DNA of 64,000 nucleotides from Membranipora membranacea. Its lineage: Eukaryota > Bryozoa > Gymnolaemata > Cheilostomatida > Membraniporidae. Positions 1 through 12,899 of this stretch are shown piece by piece. Each line of letters begins with the position of its first letter. The stretch's first letter is position 1. Below the pieces are notes generated by a model. The model was not told the DNA's origin and did no database searches. It saw only the letters and a list, made by a program, of their open reading frames with translations. The DNA is taken from NCBI GenBank assembly GCA_914767715.1, contig OU612068.1:12586001-12650000 (forward strand), written 5' to 3'. Made by a program: the position numbers and the translations under genes.

Positions 1-1190
1 GCTGACTTGAAGTTTCAAAAATTATACCAAGGGCGGGTATCACGGTTTTTTTTCGCCGAGATCAAAAAATAGATTCGCTTCAAACCTACCTCATACGGAG
101 GGGCAACTCCTGGACATCTCCAATCTGCAAACCGTTTGGCTCTGCGGCTTTTCACTCTCCGTCAGTGTCCGTTTTAATTAGGGTCACTTTTGCAAAAAAA
201 AAAACATGCCAAACGGCAGCATCGAAAAATTAAAACTCTGTTGGATTCTTATGAAACTCCAACCAGTTCAAGCTCTTATTGGCCTCATTCAAACTGCAGA
301 ATATTGGAATCCTCTGATTAACTGGTGGGTCATAACGCTGACTTGAAGTTTCGAAAATTATACCAAGGGAGGGTATCACGGTTTTTTTTCGCCGAGATCA
401 AAAAATAGATTCGCTTCAAACCTACCTCATAGGGAGGAGCAACTCCTGCTCATCTCGAATCTGCGAACCGTTTGGCTCTGCGGCTTTTCACTCTCCGTCA
501 GCGTCCGTTTTAATTAGGGTCACTTGTGCTAAAAAAAAACATGCCAAACGGCAGCATTGAAAAATAAAAACTCTGTTGGATTCTTATCAAACTCCGACCA
601 GTTCAAGCTCTTATTGGCCTCATTCAAACTGCAGAATATTGGAATCCTCTGATTGACTGGTGGGTCATAACGCTGACTTGAAGTTTCAAAAATTATACCA
701 AGGGAGGGTATCACGGTTTTTTTTCGCCGAGATCAAAAAATAGATTCGCTTCAAACCTACCTCATAGGGAGGAGCAACTCCTGGTCATCTCGAATCTGCA
801 AACCGTTTGGCTCTGCGGCTTTTCACTCTCCGTCAGCGTCTGTTTTAATTAGGGTCACTTTTGCTAATAAAAACATGCCAAACGGCAGCATTCAAAAATT
901 AAAACGCTGTTGGATTCTTATCAAACTCCGACCAGTTCAAGCTCTTATTAGCCTCATTCAAACTGCAGAATATTGGAATCCTCTGATTAACTGGTGGGTC
1001 ATAACGCTGACTTGAAGTTTCAAAAATTATACCAAGGGAGGGTATCACGGTTTTTTTTCGCCGGGATCAAAAAATAGATTCGCTTCAAACCTACCTCATA
1101 GGGTGGAGCAACTCCTGCTCATCTCGAATCTGCAAACCGTTTGGCTCTGCGGCTTTTCACTCTCCGTCAGCGGCCGTTTTAATTAGGGTC
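1..1190. repeat. Segment repeated at 7370-8545 (22 monomers away)
   Basis: Shared private variants in the same order: gggcgggtatc, tcatacggagggg, ctggacatctc, cttatgaaactccaacc, tttcgaaaattatacc, ctgcgaaccg, cacttgtgct, gattgactgg, cgtctgttttaatt, gccgggatc, agggtggagc and cagcggccg. The offset starts at 7369 bp and ends near 7357 bp because of small length changes in the A-tract and elsewhere. After about 1190 the two copies part, with gattgactgg at 1320 against gattaactgg at 8678. Confidence 0.85.
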
Positions 1191-1860
1191 ACTTTTGCTA
1201 AAAAAAAACATGCCAAACGGCAGCATTGAAAAATAAAAACTCTGTTGGATTCTTATCAAACTCCGACCAGTTCAAGCTCTTATTGGCCTCATTCAAACTG
1301 CAGAATATTGGAATCCTCTGATTGACTGGTGGGTCATAACGCTGACTTGAAGTTTCAAAAATTATACCAAGGGAGGGTATCACGGTTTTTTTTCGCCGAG
1401 ATCAAAAAATAGATTCGCTTCAAACCTACCTCATAGGGAGAAGCAACTCCTGGTCATCTCGAATCTGCAAACCGTTTGGCTCTGCGGCTTTTCACTCTCC
1501 GTCAGCGTCTGTTTTAATTAGGGTCACTTTTGCTAAAAAAAACATGCCAAACGGCAGCATTCAAAAATTAAAACGCTGTTGGATTCTTATCAAACTCCGA
1601 CCAGTTCAAGCTCTTATTAGCCTCATTCAAACTGCAGAATATTGGAATCCTCTGATTAACTGGTGGGTCATAACGCTGACTTGAAGTTTCAAAAATTATA
1701 CCAAGGGAGGGTATCACGGTTTTTTTTCGCCGGGATCAAAAAATAGATTCGCTTCAAACCTACCTCATAGGGAGGAGCAACTCCTGCTCATCTCGAATCT
1801 GCAAACCGTTTGGCTCTGCGGCGTTTCACTCTCCGTCAGCGGCCGTTTTAATTAGGGTCA
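771..1860. repeat. Dimer duplication (669-bp spacing)
   Basis: The marker series ctggtcatctcg, cgtctgtttt, attcaaaaattaaaacg, ttattagcctc, gccgggatc, cagcggccg occurs at about 771-1190 and again at 1436-1860, exactly two monomers apart. Further copies lie at 4112-4535 (8 monomers from the second) and 8120-8545. The same two-monomer cassette is therefore present four times in the first 8.6 kb, at unequal spacings, which fits repeated exchange rather than a regular higher-order repeat. Confidence 0.8.
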
Positions 1861-3204
1861 CTTTTGCTAAAAAAAAACATGCCAAACGGCAGCATTGAAA
1901 AATTAAAACTCTGTTGGATTCTTATCAAACTCCGACCAGTTCAAGCTCTTATTGGCCTCATTCAAACTGCAGAATATTGGAATCCTCTGATTAACTGGTG
2001 GGTCATAACGCTGACTTGAAGTTTCAAAAATTATACCAAGGGAGGGTATCACGGTTTTTTTTCGCCGAGATCAAGGAATAGATTCGCTTCAAACCGACCT
2101 CATAGGGAGGAGCAACTCATGCTCATCTCGAATCTGCAAACCGTTTGGCTCTGCGGCTTTTCACTCTCCGTCAGCGTCCGTTTTAATTAGGGTCACTTTT
2201 GCTAAAAAAAAACATGCCAAACGGCAGCATTGAAAAATAAAAACTCTGTTGGATTCTTATCAAACTCCGACCAGTTCAAGCTCTTATTGGCCTCATTCAA
2301 ACTGCAGAATATTGGAATCCTCTGATTAACTGGTGGGTCATAACGCTGACTTGAAGTTTCAAAAATTATACCAAGGGAGGGTATCACGGTTTTTTTTCGC
2401 CGAGATCAAGAAATAGATTCGCTTCAAACCTACCTCATAGGGAGGAGCAACTCCTGCTCATCTCGAATCTGCAAACCGTTTGGCTCTGCGGCTTTTCACT
2501 CTCCGTCAGTGTCCGTTTTAATTAGGGTCACTTTTGCTAAAAAAAACACGCCAAACGGCAGCATCGAAAAATAAAAACTCTGTTGGATTCTTATCATACT
2601 CCAACCAGTTCAAGCTCTTATTGGCCTCATTCAAACTGCAGAATATTGGAATCCTCTGATTAACTGGTGGGTCATAACGCTGACTTGAAGTTTCAAAAAT
2701 TATACCAAGGGAGGGTATCACGGTTTTTTTTCGCCGAGATCAAAATATAGATTCGCTTCAAACCTACCTCATAGGGAGGAGCAACTCTTGCCATCTCGAA
2801 TCTGCAAACCGTTTGGCTCTGCGGCTTTTGACTCTCCGTCAGTGTCCGTTTTAATTAGGGTCACTTTTGCTAAAAAAAAACATGCCAAACGGCAGCATTG
2901 AAAAATTAAAACTCTGTTGGATTCTTATCAAACTCCGACCAATTCAATCTCTTATTGGCCTCATTCAAACTGCAGAATATTGGAATCCTCTGATTAACTG
3001 GTGGGTTATAACGCTGACTTGAAGTTGCAAAAATTATACCAAAGGAGGGTATCACGATTTTTTTTCGCCGAGATCAAAAAATAGATTCGCTTCAAACCTA
3101 CCTCATAGGGAGGAGCAACTCCTGGTCATCTCGAATCTGCAAACCGTTTGGCTCTGCGGCTTTTCACTCTCCGTCAGCGTCCGTTTTAATTAGGGTCACT
3201 TTTG

Positions 3205-4059
3205 CTAAAAAAAAACATGCCAAACGGCAGCATTGGAAAATAAAAACTCTGTTGGATTCTTATCAAACTCCGACCAGATCAAGCTCTTATTGGCCTCATT
3301 CAAACTGCAGAATATTGGAATCCTCTGATTAACTGGTGGGTCATAACGCTGACTTGAAGTTTCAAAAATTATACCAAGGGGGGGTATCACGGTTTTATTT
3401 CGCCGAGATCAAAAAACAGATTCGCTTCAAACCTACCTCATAGGGAGGAGCAACTCCTGCTCATCTCGAATCTGCAAACCGTTTGGCTCTGCGGCTATTC
3501 ACTCTCCGTCAGTGTCCGTTTTAATTAGGGTCACTTTTGCTAAAAAAAAACATGCCGAACGGCAGCATTGAAAAATTAAAACTCTGATGAATTCTTATCA
3601 AACTCCGACCAGTTCAAGCTCTTATTGGCCTCATTCAAACCGCAGAATATTGGAATCCTCTGATTAACTGGTGGGTCATAACGCTGACTTGAAGTTTCGA
3701 AATTTATACCAAGGGAGGGTATCACGGTTTTTTTTCGCCGAGATCAAAATATAGATTCGCTTCCAACCTACCTCATAGGGAGGAGCAACTCCTGCTCATC
3801 TCGAATCTGCAAACCGTTTGGCTCTGCGGCTTTTCACTCTCCGTCAGCGTCCGTTTTAATTAGGGTCACTTTAGCTAAATAAAACATGCCAAACGGCAGC
3901 ATTGAAAAATAAAAACTCTATTGGATTCTTATCAAACTCCGACCAGTTCAAGCTCTTATTGGCCTCATTCAAACCGCAGAATATTGGAATCCTCTGATTA
4001 ACTGGTGGGTCATAACGCTGACTTGAAGTTTCAAAAATTATACCAAGGGAGGGTATCAC
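3205..4059. repeat. Segment repeated at 5213-6068 (6 monomers away)
   Basis: Shared private variants: cattggaaaat, accagatcaagctc, a G-run extension near 3380 and 5385, ggttttatttcgcc, gcggctattcac, ctgatgaattctt, tttcgaaatttatacc and cttccaacc. The spacing is 2008 bp. Small differences near the right end (cactttagct followed by taaat or aaaaa) show a little later change. Confidence 0.87.
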
Positions 4060-5212
4060 GGTTTTTTTTCGCCGAGATCAAAAAATAGATTCGCTTCAAA
4101 CCTACCTCATAGGGAGAAGCAACTCCTGGTCATCTCGAATCTGCAAACCGTTTGGCTCTGCGGCTTTTCACTCTCCGTCAGCGTCTGTTTTAATTAGGGT
4201 CACTTTTGCTAAAAAAAACATGCCAAACGGCAGCATTCAATAATTAAAACGCTGTTGGATTCTTATCAAACTCCGACCAGTTCAAGCTCTTATTAGCCTC
4301 ATTCAAACTGCAGAATATTGGAATCCTCTGATTAACTGGTGGGTCATAACGCTGACTTGAAGTTTCAAAAATTATACCAAGGGAGGGTATCACGGTTTTT
4401 TTTCGCCGGGATCAAAAAATAGATTCGCTTCAAACCTACCTCATAGGGTGGAGCAACTCCTGCTCATCTCGAATCTGCAAACCGTTTGGCTCTGCGGCTT
4501 TTCACTCTCCGTCAGCGGCCGTTTTAATTAGGGTCACTTTTGCTAAAAAAAAACATGCCAAACGGCAGCATTGAAAAATAAAAACTCTGTTGGATTCTTA
4601 TCAAACTCCGACCAGTTCAAGCTCTTATTGGCCTCATTCAAACTGCAGAATATTGGAATCCTCTGATTAACTGGTGGGTCATAACGCTGACTTGAAGTTT
4701 CAAAAATTATACCAAGGGAGGGTATCACGGTTTTTTTTCGCCGAGATCAAGAAATAGATTCGCTTCAAACCTACCTCATAGGGAGGAGCAACTCATGCTC
4801 ATCTCGAATCTGCAAACCGTTTGGCTCTGCGGCTTTTCACTCTCCGTCAGCGTCCGTTTTAATTAGGGTCACTTTTGCTAAAAAAAAACATGCCAAACGG
4901 CAGCATTGAAAAATAAAAACTCTGTTGGATTCTTATCAAACTCCGACCAGTTCAAGCTCTTATTGGCCTCATTCAAACTGCAGAATATTGGAATCCTCTG
5001 ATTAACTGGTGGGTCATAACGCTGACTTGAAGTTTCAAAAATTATACCAAGGGAGGGTATCACGGTTTTTTTTCGCCGAGATCAAGAAATAGATTCGCTT
5101 CAAACCTACCTCATAGGGAGGAGCAACTCCTGCTCATCTCGAATCTGCAAACCGTTTGGCTCTGCGGCTTTTCACTCTCCGTCAGCGTCCGTTTTAATTA
5201 GGGTCACTTTTG

Positions 5213-6068
5213 CTAAAAAAAAACATGCCAAACGGCAGCATTGGAAAATAAAAACTCTGTTGGATTCTTATCAAACTCCGACCAGATCAAGCTCTTATTG
5301 GCCTCATTCAAACTGCAGAATATTGGAATCCTCTGATTAACTGGTGGGTCATAACGCTGACTTGAAGTTTCAAAAATTATACCAAGGGGGGGTATCACGG
5401 TTTTATTTCGCCGAGATCAAAAAACAGATTCGCTTCAAACCTACCTCATAGGGAGGAGCAACTCCTGCTCATCTCGAATCTGCAAACCGTTTGGCTCTGC
5501 GGCTATTCACTCTCCGTCAGTGTCCGTTTTAATTAGGGTCACTTTTGCTAAAAAAAAACATGCCGAACGGCAGCATTGAAAAATTAAAACTCTGATGAAT
5601 TCTTATCAAACTCCGACCAGTTCAAGCTCTTATTGGCCTCATTCAAACCGCAGAATATTGGAATCCTCTGATTAACTGGTGGGTCATAACGCTGACTTGA
5701 AGTTTCGAAATTTATACCAAGGGAGGGTATCACGGTTTTTTTTTCGCCGAGATCAAAATATAGATTCGCTTCCAACCTACCTCATAGGGAGGAGCAACTC
5801 CTGGTCATCTCGAATCTGCAAACCGTTTGGCTCTGCGGCTTTTCACTCTCCGTCAGCGTCCGTTTTAATTAGGGTCACTTTAGCTAAAAAAAACATGCCA
5901 AACGGCAGCATTGAAAAATAAAAACTCTATTGGATTCTTATCAAACTCCGACCAGTTCAAGCTCTTATAGGCCTCATTCAAACTGCAGAATATTGGAATC
6001 CTCTGATTAACTGGTGGGTCATTACGCTGACTTGAAGTTTCAAAAATTATACCAAGGGAGGGTATCAC
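5213..6068. repeat. Second copy of the 3205-4059 segment
   Basis: Same marker series as the left copy, 2008 bp downstream. This copy has one extra T in its T-tract near 5742 and gains the variants ttataggcctc and gtcattacgc near 5967 and 6020, which recur near 12327 and 12379, so its last monomer is shared with yet another place in the array. Confidence 0.85.
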
Positions 6069-6420
6069 GGTTTTTTTTCACCGAGATCAAAAAATAGATT
6101 CGCTTCAAACCTACCTCATAGGGAGGAGCAACTCCTGCTCATCTCGAATCTGCAAACCGTTTGGCTCTGCGGCTTTTCACTCTCCGTCAGCGTCCGTTTT
6201 AATTAGGGTCACTTTTGCTAAAAAAAAACATGCCAAACGGCAGCATTGAAAAATAAAAACTCCGTTGGATTCTTATCATACTCCGACCAGTTCAAGCTCT
6301 TATTGGCCTCATTCAAACTGCAGAATATTGGAATCCTCTGATTAACTGGTGGGACATAACGCTGACTTGAAGTTTCAAAAATTATACCAAGGGAGGGTAT
6401 CACGGTTTGTTTTTCGCCGA

Positions 6421-6440
6421 GATCAAAAAATCACTTCAAA
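6421..6440. other. 5-bp deletion, largest indel found in the array
   Basis: After gatcaaaaaa the consensus tagattcgcttc is replaced by tcacttc, a loss of five bases at 6430/6431. The next repeat spacing falls to about 330 bp, confirming the loss. Indels outside the homopolymer tracts are otherwise rare and one base long (for example near 8510, 45368, 51376 and 54800). Confidence 0.8.
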
Positions 6441-7369
6441 CCTACCTCATAGGGAGGAGCAACTCCTGCTCATCTCGAATCTGCAAACCGTTTGGCTCTC
6501 CGGCTTTTCACTCTCCGTCAGCGTCCGTTTTAATTAGGGTCACTTTTGCTAAAAAAAACATGCCAAACGGCAGCATTGAAAAATAAAAACTCTGTGGGAT
6601 TCTTATCAAACTCCGACCAGTTCAAGCTCTTATTGGCCTCATTCAAACCGCAGAATATTGGAATCCTCTGATTAACTGGTGGGTCATAACGCTGACTTGA
6701 AGTTTCAAAAATTATGCCAAGGGAGGGTATCACGGTTTTTTTCGCCGAGATCAAAAAATAGATTCGCTTCAAACCTACCTCATAGGGAGGGGCAACTCCT
6801 GCTCATCTCCAATCTGCAAACCGTTTGGCTCTTCGGCTTTTCACTCTCCGTCAGCGTCCGTTTTAATTAGGGTCACTTTTTCTGAAAAAAAACATGCCAA
6901 ACGGCAGCATTGATAAATAAAAACTCTGTTGGATTCTTATCAAACTCCGACCAGTTCAAGCTCTTATTGGCCTCATTCAAACTGCAGAATATTGGAATCC
7001 TCTGATTAATTGGTTGGTCACAACCCTGACTTGAAGTTTCAAAAATTTTACCAAGTGAGGGTATCACGGTTTTTTTTCGCCGAGATCAAAAAATAGATTC
7101 GCTTCAAACCTACCTCATAGGGAGGAGCAACTCCTGCTCATCTCGAATCTGCAAACCGTTTGGCTCTGCGGCTTTTCACTTTCCGTCAGCGTCCGTTTTA
7201 ATTAGGGTCACTTTTGCTAAAAAAAAACATGCCAAACGGCAGCATTGAAAAATAAAAACTCTGTTGGATTTTTATCAAACTCCGACCAGTTCAAGCTCTT
7301 ATTGGCCTCATTCAAACTGCAGAATATTGGAATCCTCTGATTAACTGGTGGGTCATAACGCTGACTTGA

Positions 7370-8545
7370 ACTTTCAAAAATTATACCAAGGGCGGGTATC
7401 ACGGTTTTTTTTCGCCGAGATCAAAAAATAGATTCGCTTCAAACCTACCTCATACGGAGGGGCAACTCCTGGACATCTCGAATCTGCAAACCGTTTGGCT
7501 CTGCGGCTTTTCACTCTCCGTCAGTGTCCGTTTTAATTAGGGTCACTTTTGCAAAAAAAAAACATGCCAAACGGCAGCATCGAAAAATTAAAACTCTGTT
7601 GGATTCTTATGAAACTCCAACCAGTTCAAGCTCTTATTGGCCTCATTCAAACTGCAGAATATTGGAATCCTCTGATTAACTGGTGGGTCATAACGCTGAC
7701 TTGAAGTTTCGAAAATTATACCAAGGGAGGGTATCACGGTTTTTTTTCGCCGAGATCAAAAAATAGATTCGCTTCAAACCTACCTCATAGGGAGGAGCAA
7801 CTCCTGCTCATCTCGAATCTGCGAACCGTTTGGCTCTGCGGCTTTTCACTCTCCGTCAGCGTCCGTTTTAATTAGGGTCACTTGTGCTAAAAAAAAACAT
7901 GCCAAACGGCAGCATTGAAAAATAAAAACTCTGTTGGATTCTTATCAAACTCCGACCAGTTCAAGCTCTTATTGGCCTCATTCAAACTGCAGAATATTGG
8001 AATCCTCTGATTGACTGGTGGGTCATAACGCTGACTTGAAGTTTCAAAAATTATACCAAGGGAGGGTATCACGGTTTTTTTTCGCCGAGATCAAAAAATA
8101 GATTCGCTTCAAACCTACCTCATAGGGAGGAGCAACTCCTGGTCATCTCGAATCTGCAAACCGTTTGGCTCTGCGGCTTTTCACTCTCCGTCAGCGTCTG
8201 TTTTAATTAGGGTCACTTTTGCTAAAAAAAACATGCCAAACGGCAGCATTCAAAAATTAAAACGCTGTTGGATTCTTATCAAACTCCGACCAGTTCAAGC
8301 TCTTATTAGCCTCATTCAAACTGCAGAATATTGGAATCCTCTGATTAACTGGTGTGTCATAACGCTGACTTGAATTTTTAAAAATTATACCAAGGGAGGG
8401 TATCACGGTTTCTTTTCGCCGGGATCAAAAAATAGATTCGCTTCAAACCTACCTCATAGGGTGGAGCAACTCCTGCTCATCTCGAATCTGCAAACCGTTT
8501 GGCTCTGCGGCTTTCACTCTCCGTCAGCGGCCGTTTTAATTAGGG
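7370..8545. repeat. Second copy of the 1-1190 segment
   Basis: Carries the marker series listed for 1-1190. It differs at a few sites: ctttcaaaa for gtttcaaaa at the start, catctcg for catctcc, and an extra tgtgtcat and tgaattttta near 8353-8377. The copy is therefore not brand new, but it is clearly closer to its partner than to neighbouring monomers. Confidence 0.85.
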
Positions 8546-11500
8546 TCACTTTTGCTAAAAAAAAACATGCCAAACGGCAGCATTGAAAAATAAAAACTCT
8601 GTTGGATTCTTATCAAACTCCGACCAGTTCAAGCTCTTATTGGCCTCATTCAAACTGCAGAATATTGGAATCCTCTGATTAACTGGTGGGTCATAACGCT
8701 GACTTGAAGTTTCAAAAATTATACCAAGGGAGGGTATCACGGTTTTTTTTCGCCGAGATCAAGAAATAGATTCGCTTCAAACCTACCTCATAGGGAGGAG
8801 CAACTCCTGCTCATCTCGAATCTGCAAACCGTTTGGCTCTGCGGCTTTTCACTCTCCGTCAGCGTCCGTTTTAATTAGGGTCACTTTTGCTAAAAAAAAA
8901 CATGCCAAACGGCAGCATTGAAAAATAAAAACTCTGTTGGATTCTTATCAAACTCCGACCAGTTCAAGCTCTTATTGGCCTCATTCAAACTGCAGAATAT
9001 TGGAATCCTCTGATTAACTGGTGGGTCATAACGCTGACTTGAAGTTTCAAAAATTATACCAGGGGAGGGTATCACGGTTTTTTTTCGCCGAGATCAAGAA
9101 ATAGATTCGCTTCAAACCTACCTCATAGGGAGGAGCAACTCCTGCTCATCTCGAATCTGCAAACCGTTTGGCTCTGCGGCTTTTCACTCTCCGTCAGCGT
9201 CCGTTTTAATTAGGGTCACTTTTGCTAAAAAAAAACATGCCAAACGGCAGCATTGAAAAATAAAAACTCTGTTGGATTCTTATCAAACTCCGACCAGTTC
9301 AAGCTCTTATTGGCCTCATTCAAACTGCAGAATATTGGAATCCTCTGATTAAATGGTGGGTCATAACGCTGACTTGAAGTTTCAAAAATTATACCAAGGG
9401 AGGGTATCACGGTTTTTTTTCGCCGAGATCAAGAAATAGATTCGCTTCAAACCTACCTCATAGGGAGGAGCAACTCCTGCTCATCTCGAATCTGCAAACC
9501 GTTTGGCTCTGCGGCTTTTCACTCTCCGTCAGCGTCCGTTTTAATTAGGGTCACTTTTGCTAAAAAAAAACATGCCAAACGGCAGCATTGAAAAATAAAA
9601 ACTCTGTTGGATTCTCATCAAACTCCGACCAGTTCAAGCTCTTATTGGCCTCATTCAAACTGCAGAATATTGGAATCCTCTGATTAACTGGTGGGTCATA
9701 ACGCTGACTTGAAGTTTCAAAAGTTGTACCAAGGGAGGGTATCACGGTTTTTTTTCATCGAAATCAAAAAATAGATTCGCTTAAAACCTACCTCATAGGG
9801 AGGAGCAACTCCTGCTCATCTCGAATCTGCAAACCGTTTGGCTCTGCGGCTTTTCACTCACCGTCAGTGTCCGTTTTAATTAGGGTCACTTTTGCTAAAA
9901 AAAAAACATGCCAAACGGCAGCATTGAAAAATTAAAACTCTGTTTGATTCTTATCAAACTCCGACCATTTCAAGCTCTTATTGGCCTCATTCAAACTGCA
10001 GAATATTGGAATCCTCTGATTAACTGGTGGGTCATAACGCTGACTTCAAGTTTCAAAAATTATACCAAGGGAGGGTATCACGGTTTTTTTTCGCCGAGAT
10101 CAAAGAATAGATTCGCTTCAAATCTACCTCATAGGGAGGAGCAACTCCTGCTCATCTCGAATCTGCAAACCGTTTGGCGCTGCGGCTTTTCACTCACCGT
10201 CAGTGTCCGTTTTAATTAGGGTCACTTTTGCTAAAAAAAAAACATGCCGAACGGCAGCATTGAAAAATTAAAACTTTGTTGGATTCTTATCAAACTCCGA
10301 CCAATTCAAGCTCTTATTGGCCTCATTCAAACTGCAGAATATTGGAATCCTCTGATTAACTGGTGGGTCATAACGCTGACTTGAAGTTTCAAAAATTATA
10401 CCAAGGGATGGTATCACGGTTTTTTTTCGCCGAGATCAAAAAATAGATTCGCTTCAAACCTATTTCATAGGGAGGAGCAACTCCTGGTCATCTCGAATCT
10501 GCAAACCGTTTGGCTCTGCGGCTTTTCACTCTCCGTCAGCGTCCGTGTTAATTAGGGTCACTTTTGCTAAAAAAAAACATGCCAAACGGCAGCATTGAAA
10601 AATAAAAACTCTGTTGGATTCTTATCAAACTCCGACCAGTTCAAGCTCTTATTGGCCTCATTCAAACTGCAGAATATTGGCATCCTCTGATTAACTGGTG
10701 GGTCATAACGCTGACTTGAAGTTTCAAAAATTATACCAAGGGAGGGTATCACGGTTTTTTTTCGCCGAGATCAAAAAATAGATTCGCTTCAAACCTACCT
10801 CATAGGGAGGAGCAACTCCTGCTCATCTCGAATCTGCAAACCGTTTGGCTCTGCGGCTTTTCACTCTCCGTCAGTGTCCGTTTTAATTAGGGTCACTTTT
10901 GCTAAAAAAAAACATGCCAAACGGCAGCATTGAAAAATTAAAACTCTGTTGGATTCTTATCAAACTCCGACCAGTTCAAGCTCTTATTGGCCTCATTCAA
11001 ACTGCAGAATATTGGAATCCTCTGATTAACTGGTGGGTCATAACGCTGACTTGAAGTTTCAAAAATTATACCAAGGGAGGGTATCACGGTTTTTTTTCGC
11101 CGATATCAAAAAATAGATTCGCTTCAAACCTACCTCATAGGGAGGAGCAACTCCTGCTCATCTCGAATCTGCAAACCGTCTGGCTCTGCGCCTTTTCACT
11201 CTCCGTCAGTAGCCGTTTTATTTAGGGTCACTTTTGCAAAAAAAAAACATGCCAAACGGCAGCATTGAAAAATTAAAACTCTGTTGGATTCTTATCAAAC
11301 TCCGACCAGTTCAAGCTCTTATTGGCCTCATTCAAACTGCAGAATATTGGAATCCTCTGATTAACTGGTGGGTCATAACGCTGACTTGAAGTTTCAAAAC
11401 TTATACCAAGGGAGGGTATCACGGTTTTTTTTCGCCGAGATCAAGAAATAGATTCGCTTCAAACCTACCTCATAGGGAGGAGCAACTCCTGCTCATCTCG

Positions 11501-12899
11501 AATCTGCAAACCGTTTGGCTCTGCGGCTTTTCACTCTCCGTCAGCGTCCGTTTTAATTAGGGTCACTTTTGCTAAAAAAAAACATGCCAAACGGCAGCAT
11601 TGAAAAATAAAAACTCTGTTGGATTCTTATCAAACTCCGACCAGTTCAAGCTCTTATTGGCCTCATTCAAACTGCAGAATATTGGAATCCTCTGATTAAC
11701 TGGTGGGTCATAACGCTGACTTGAAGTTTCAAAAATTATACCAAGGGAGGGTATCACGGTTTTTTTTCGCCGAGATCAAGAAATAGATTCGCTTCAAACC
11801 TACCTCATAGGGAGGAGCAACTCCTGGTCATCTCGAATCTGCAAACCGTTTGGCTCTGCGGCTTTTCACTCTCCGTCAGCGTCCGTTTTAATTAGGGTCA
11901 CTTGTGCTAAAAAAAAACATGCCAAACGGCAGCATTGAAAAATAAAAACTCTGTTGGATTCTCATCAAACTCCGACCAGTTCAAGCTCTTATTGGCCTCA
12001 TTCAAACTGCAGAATATTGGAATCCTCTGATTGACTGGTGGGTCATAACGCTGACTTGAAGTTTCAAAAATTATACCAAGGGAGGGTATCACGGTTTTTT
12101 TTCGCCGAGATCAAAAAATAGATTCGCTTCAAACCTACCTCATAGGGAGGAGCAACTCCTGCTCATCTCGAATCTGCAAACCGTTTGGCTCTGCGGCTTT
12201 TCACTCTCCGTCAGCGTCCGTTTTAATTAGGGTCACTTTTGCTAAAAAAAACATGCCAAACGGCAGCATTGAAAAATAAAAACTCTGTTGGATTCTTATC
12301 AAACTCCGACCAGTTCAAGCTCTTATAGGCCTCATTCAAACTGCAGAATATTGGAATCCTCTGATTAACTGGTGGGTCATTACGCTGACTTGAAGTTTCA
12401 AAAATTATACCAAGGGAGGGTATCACCGTTTTTTTTCGCCGAGATCAAAAAATAGATTCGCTTCAAACCTACCTCATAGGGAGGAGCAACTCCTGCTCAT
12501 CTCGAATCTGCAAACCGTTTGGCTCTGCGGCTTTTCACTCTCCGTCAGCGTCCGTTTTAATTAGGGTCACTTTTGCTAAAAAAAAACATGCCAAACGGCA
12601 GCATTGAAAAATAAAAACTCTGTTGGATTCTTATCAAACTCCGACCAGTTCAAGCTCTTATTGGCCTCATTCAAACTGCAGAATATTGGAATCCTCTGAT
12701 TAACTGGTGGGTCATAACGCTGACTTGAAGTTTCAAAAATTATACAAAGGGAGGGTATCACGGTTTTTTTTTCGCCGAGATCAAAAAATAGATTCGCTTC
12801 AAACCTACCTCATAGGGAGGAGCAACTCCTGCTCATCTCGAATCTGCAAACCGTTTGGCTCTGCGGCTTTTCACTCTCCGTCAGCGTCCGTTTTAATTA

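Larger units (their letters stand above)
1..11300. repeat. Zone 1: mosaic, diverged part of the array
   Basis: About 34 monomers. Two linked variants occur only here as far as I can see. One is an A-to-T change giving aaaattaaaactc (near 227, 893, 1560, 1908, 2905, 3574, 5582, 7586, 8254, 9930, 10264, 10934, 11270). The other is cagtgtccg for cagcgtccg (near 163, 2509, 2842, 3509, 5519, 7523, 9866, 10201, 10876). The T variant puts a stop in the otherwise recurrent minus-strand frame, which is why many copies here lack it. Copies differ more from one another than in the rest of the window, suggesting an older or separately homogenised part. The right edge is a gradient set by the last marked copy. 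Confidence 0.75.

Noticed and set aside
9908-10219. Plus-strand open frame of 103 codons, the longest in the window
   Set aside because: It only spans parts of two monomers where an in-frame stop is lost by the zone 1 T variant and a tgacttcaag change. No other support.
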